From Ixodes scapularis (Eukaryota; Arthropoda; Arachnida; Ixodida; Ixodidae): a DNA stretch of 64,000 bases. Where the stretch lies: the NCBI RefSeq assembly GCF_016920785.2, contig NW_024609835.1:177751109-177815108 (forward strand), read 5' to 3'. The notes below the pieces were generated by a model, which saw only the letters and a list, made by a program, of their open reading frames with translations, did not search any database and was not told where the DNA came from. Position numbers and translations under genes: made by a program. This document shows positions 63,521 to 64,000 of the stretch, piece after piece (position 1 is the stretch's first letter; the number at the start of each line of letters is the position of its first letter).

Positions 63521-63663
63521 TGTAACGGGTCGATGTTTTTGTCGTTGGTCGCCCATGTGGGTCGCTTCAAAGAACCCAGTTCCAGCGTTCGCCTTTTTCT
63601 TGCACGCGCAAGCAACCCCTCTTCCTCTGTACGCTTTGTCCTTGGTCCACACGCACCATTACA
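63521..63663 (-). repeat. Element IV 5' LTR
   Basis: Minus-strand reading TGTAATGGTGCGTGTGG to ACCCGTTACA, 143 bp, TG...CA. Immediately after it on the minus strand is AGTGGGGGCAGCGGTGGGAT, a primer-binding-like sequence matching element II's. Same family as 34125-34268. Confidence 0.75.
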
Positions 63664-64000
63664 CTCTTATAATTACATTATTGTTGAAAACTAATATTGC
63701 GAACCTATATAGTTTGATGGTAGGGAATAAAATATACCGACCGATTAGCCTGAGTAGCTTAAAAAAACGTTTGCTTGTTTCCAGTGTGCCGTCTATATAA
63801 AACAGTGATTACGTTAGTAAGATTGGTAATTTTCCTGTGTAGCTTTTTAACGTACGAATCATCTTATCCTGCGCTATTAATATCATATTCTAATTTATTG
63901 TTTATGTGTTGCTCTCAACTGTTATTTCGTAACAGTGTTTTGAAATAAAAAACTACCATCTCTAAATAACCTTCTCTGAACCATTCTGGAATAACGTAAC
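63664..64000. other. No gene recognised
   Basis: AT-rich sequence upstream of element IV's LTR. Nothing supported. Confidence 0.4.

Noticed and set aside
1..64000. tRNA, rRNA or bacterial contamination
   Set aside because: No cloverleaf-type box A/box B pair, rRNA segment or prokaryotic operon was noticed; coding islands are eukaryotic exons and retroelements.

Overview
The window is eukaryotic and most likely from an arthropod, probably an ixodid tick. The reasons are split exons with GT-AG introns, an invertebrate-type Cys-loop ligand-gated channel gene, and very dense Ty3/gypsy elements, LINEs and small DNA transposons nested in one another. Species cannot be read from sequence alone. No bacterial gene, tRNA, rRNA or CRISPR array was seen.

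Layout. 1-3.1 kb holds a small foldback element and two copies of an odd modular repeat: conserved hairpin ends around interchangeable arrays of dyad-symmetric motifs. 3.4-11.1 kb is a decayed minus-strand Ty3/gypsy element (I), broken by a TTAA-flanked MITE, by a stack of three MITEs inside one another, and by a third modular repeat. 11.4-20.8 kb is a plus-strand Ty3/gypsy element (II). Its gag is split by a LINE with a target-site duplication, and its integrase core contains an 11-copy array of a 221-bp unit. 21.8-29.5 kb is the only convincing host gene, a minus-strand Cys-loop ligand-gated ion channel subunit with seven exons visible; the first exon was not found. 30-34.1 kb has head-to-tail LINEs, one with an 812-codon open frame. 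34.1-34.9 kb is the 3' end of another LTR element (VII). 35.3-37.2 kb has two more TTAA MITEs. 39.4-40.2 kb is a mariner fossil. 43.1-52.7 kb is a decayed minus-strand gypsy (VI) split by a near-complete plus-strand gypsy (V). 52.7-59.3 kb holds low-complexity tracts, inverted repeats and a GTAATC-rich foldback element. 59.27-59.61 kb is a PIF/Harbinger transposase fragment. 60.25-63.16 kb is a young gypsy (III), with 213-bp LTRs that differ at one base where compared, inserted in the gag of a minus-strand LTR element (IV, 60.0-63.66 kb).

How it fits together. The channel gene would make a plasma-membrane receptor subunit. Everything else is transposon biology, and insertion order can be read from interrupted frames and duplicated target sites (I before its MITEs, VI before V, IV before III, II before its LINE). 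The features that most deserve a second look are the modular dyad-array repeats, the 221-bp integrase array, the gag-less element III with a direct-inverted-direct RT segment, and the channel's unusual pore sequence and GC-AG intron.
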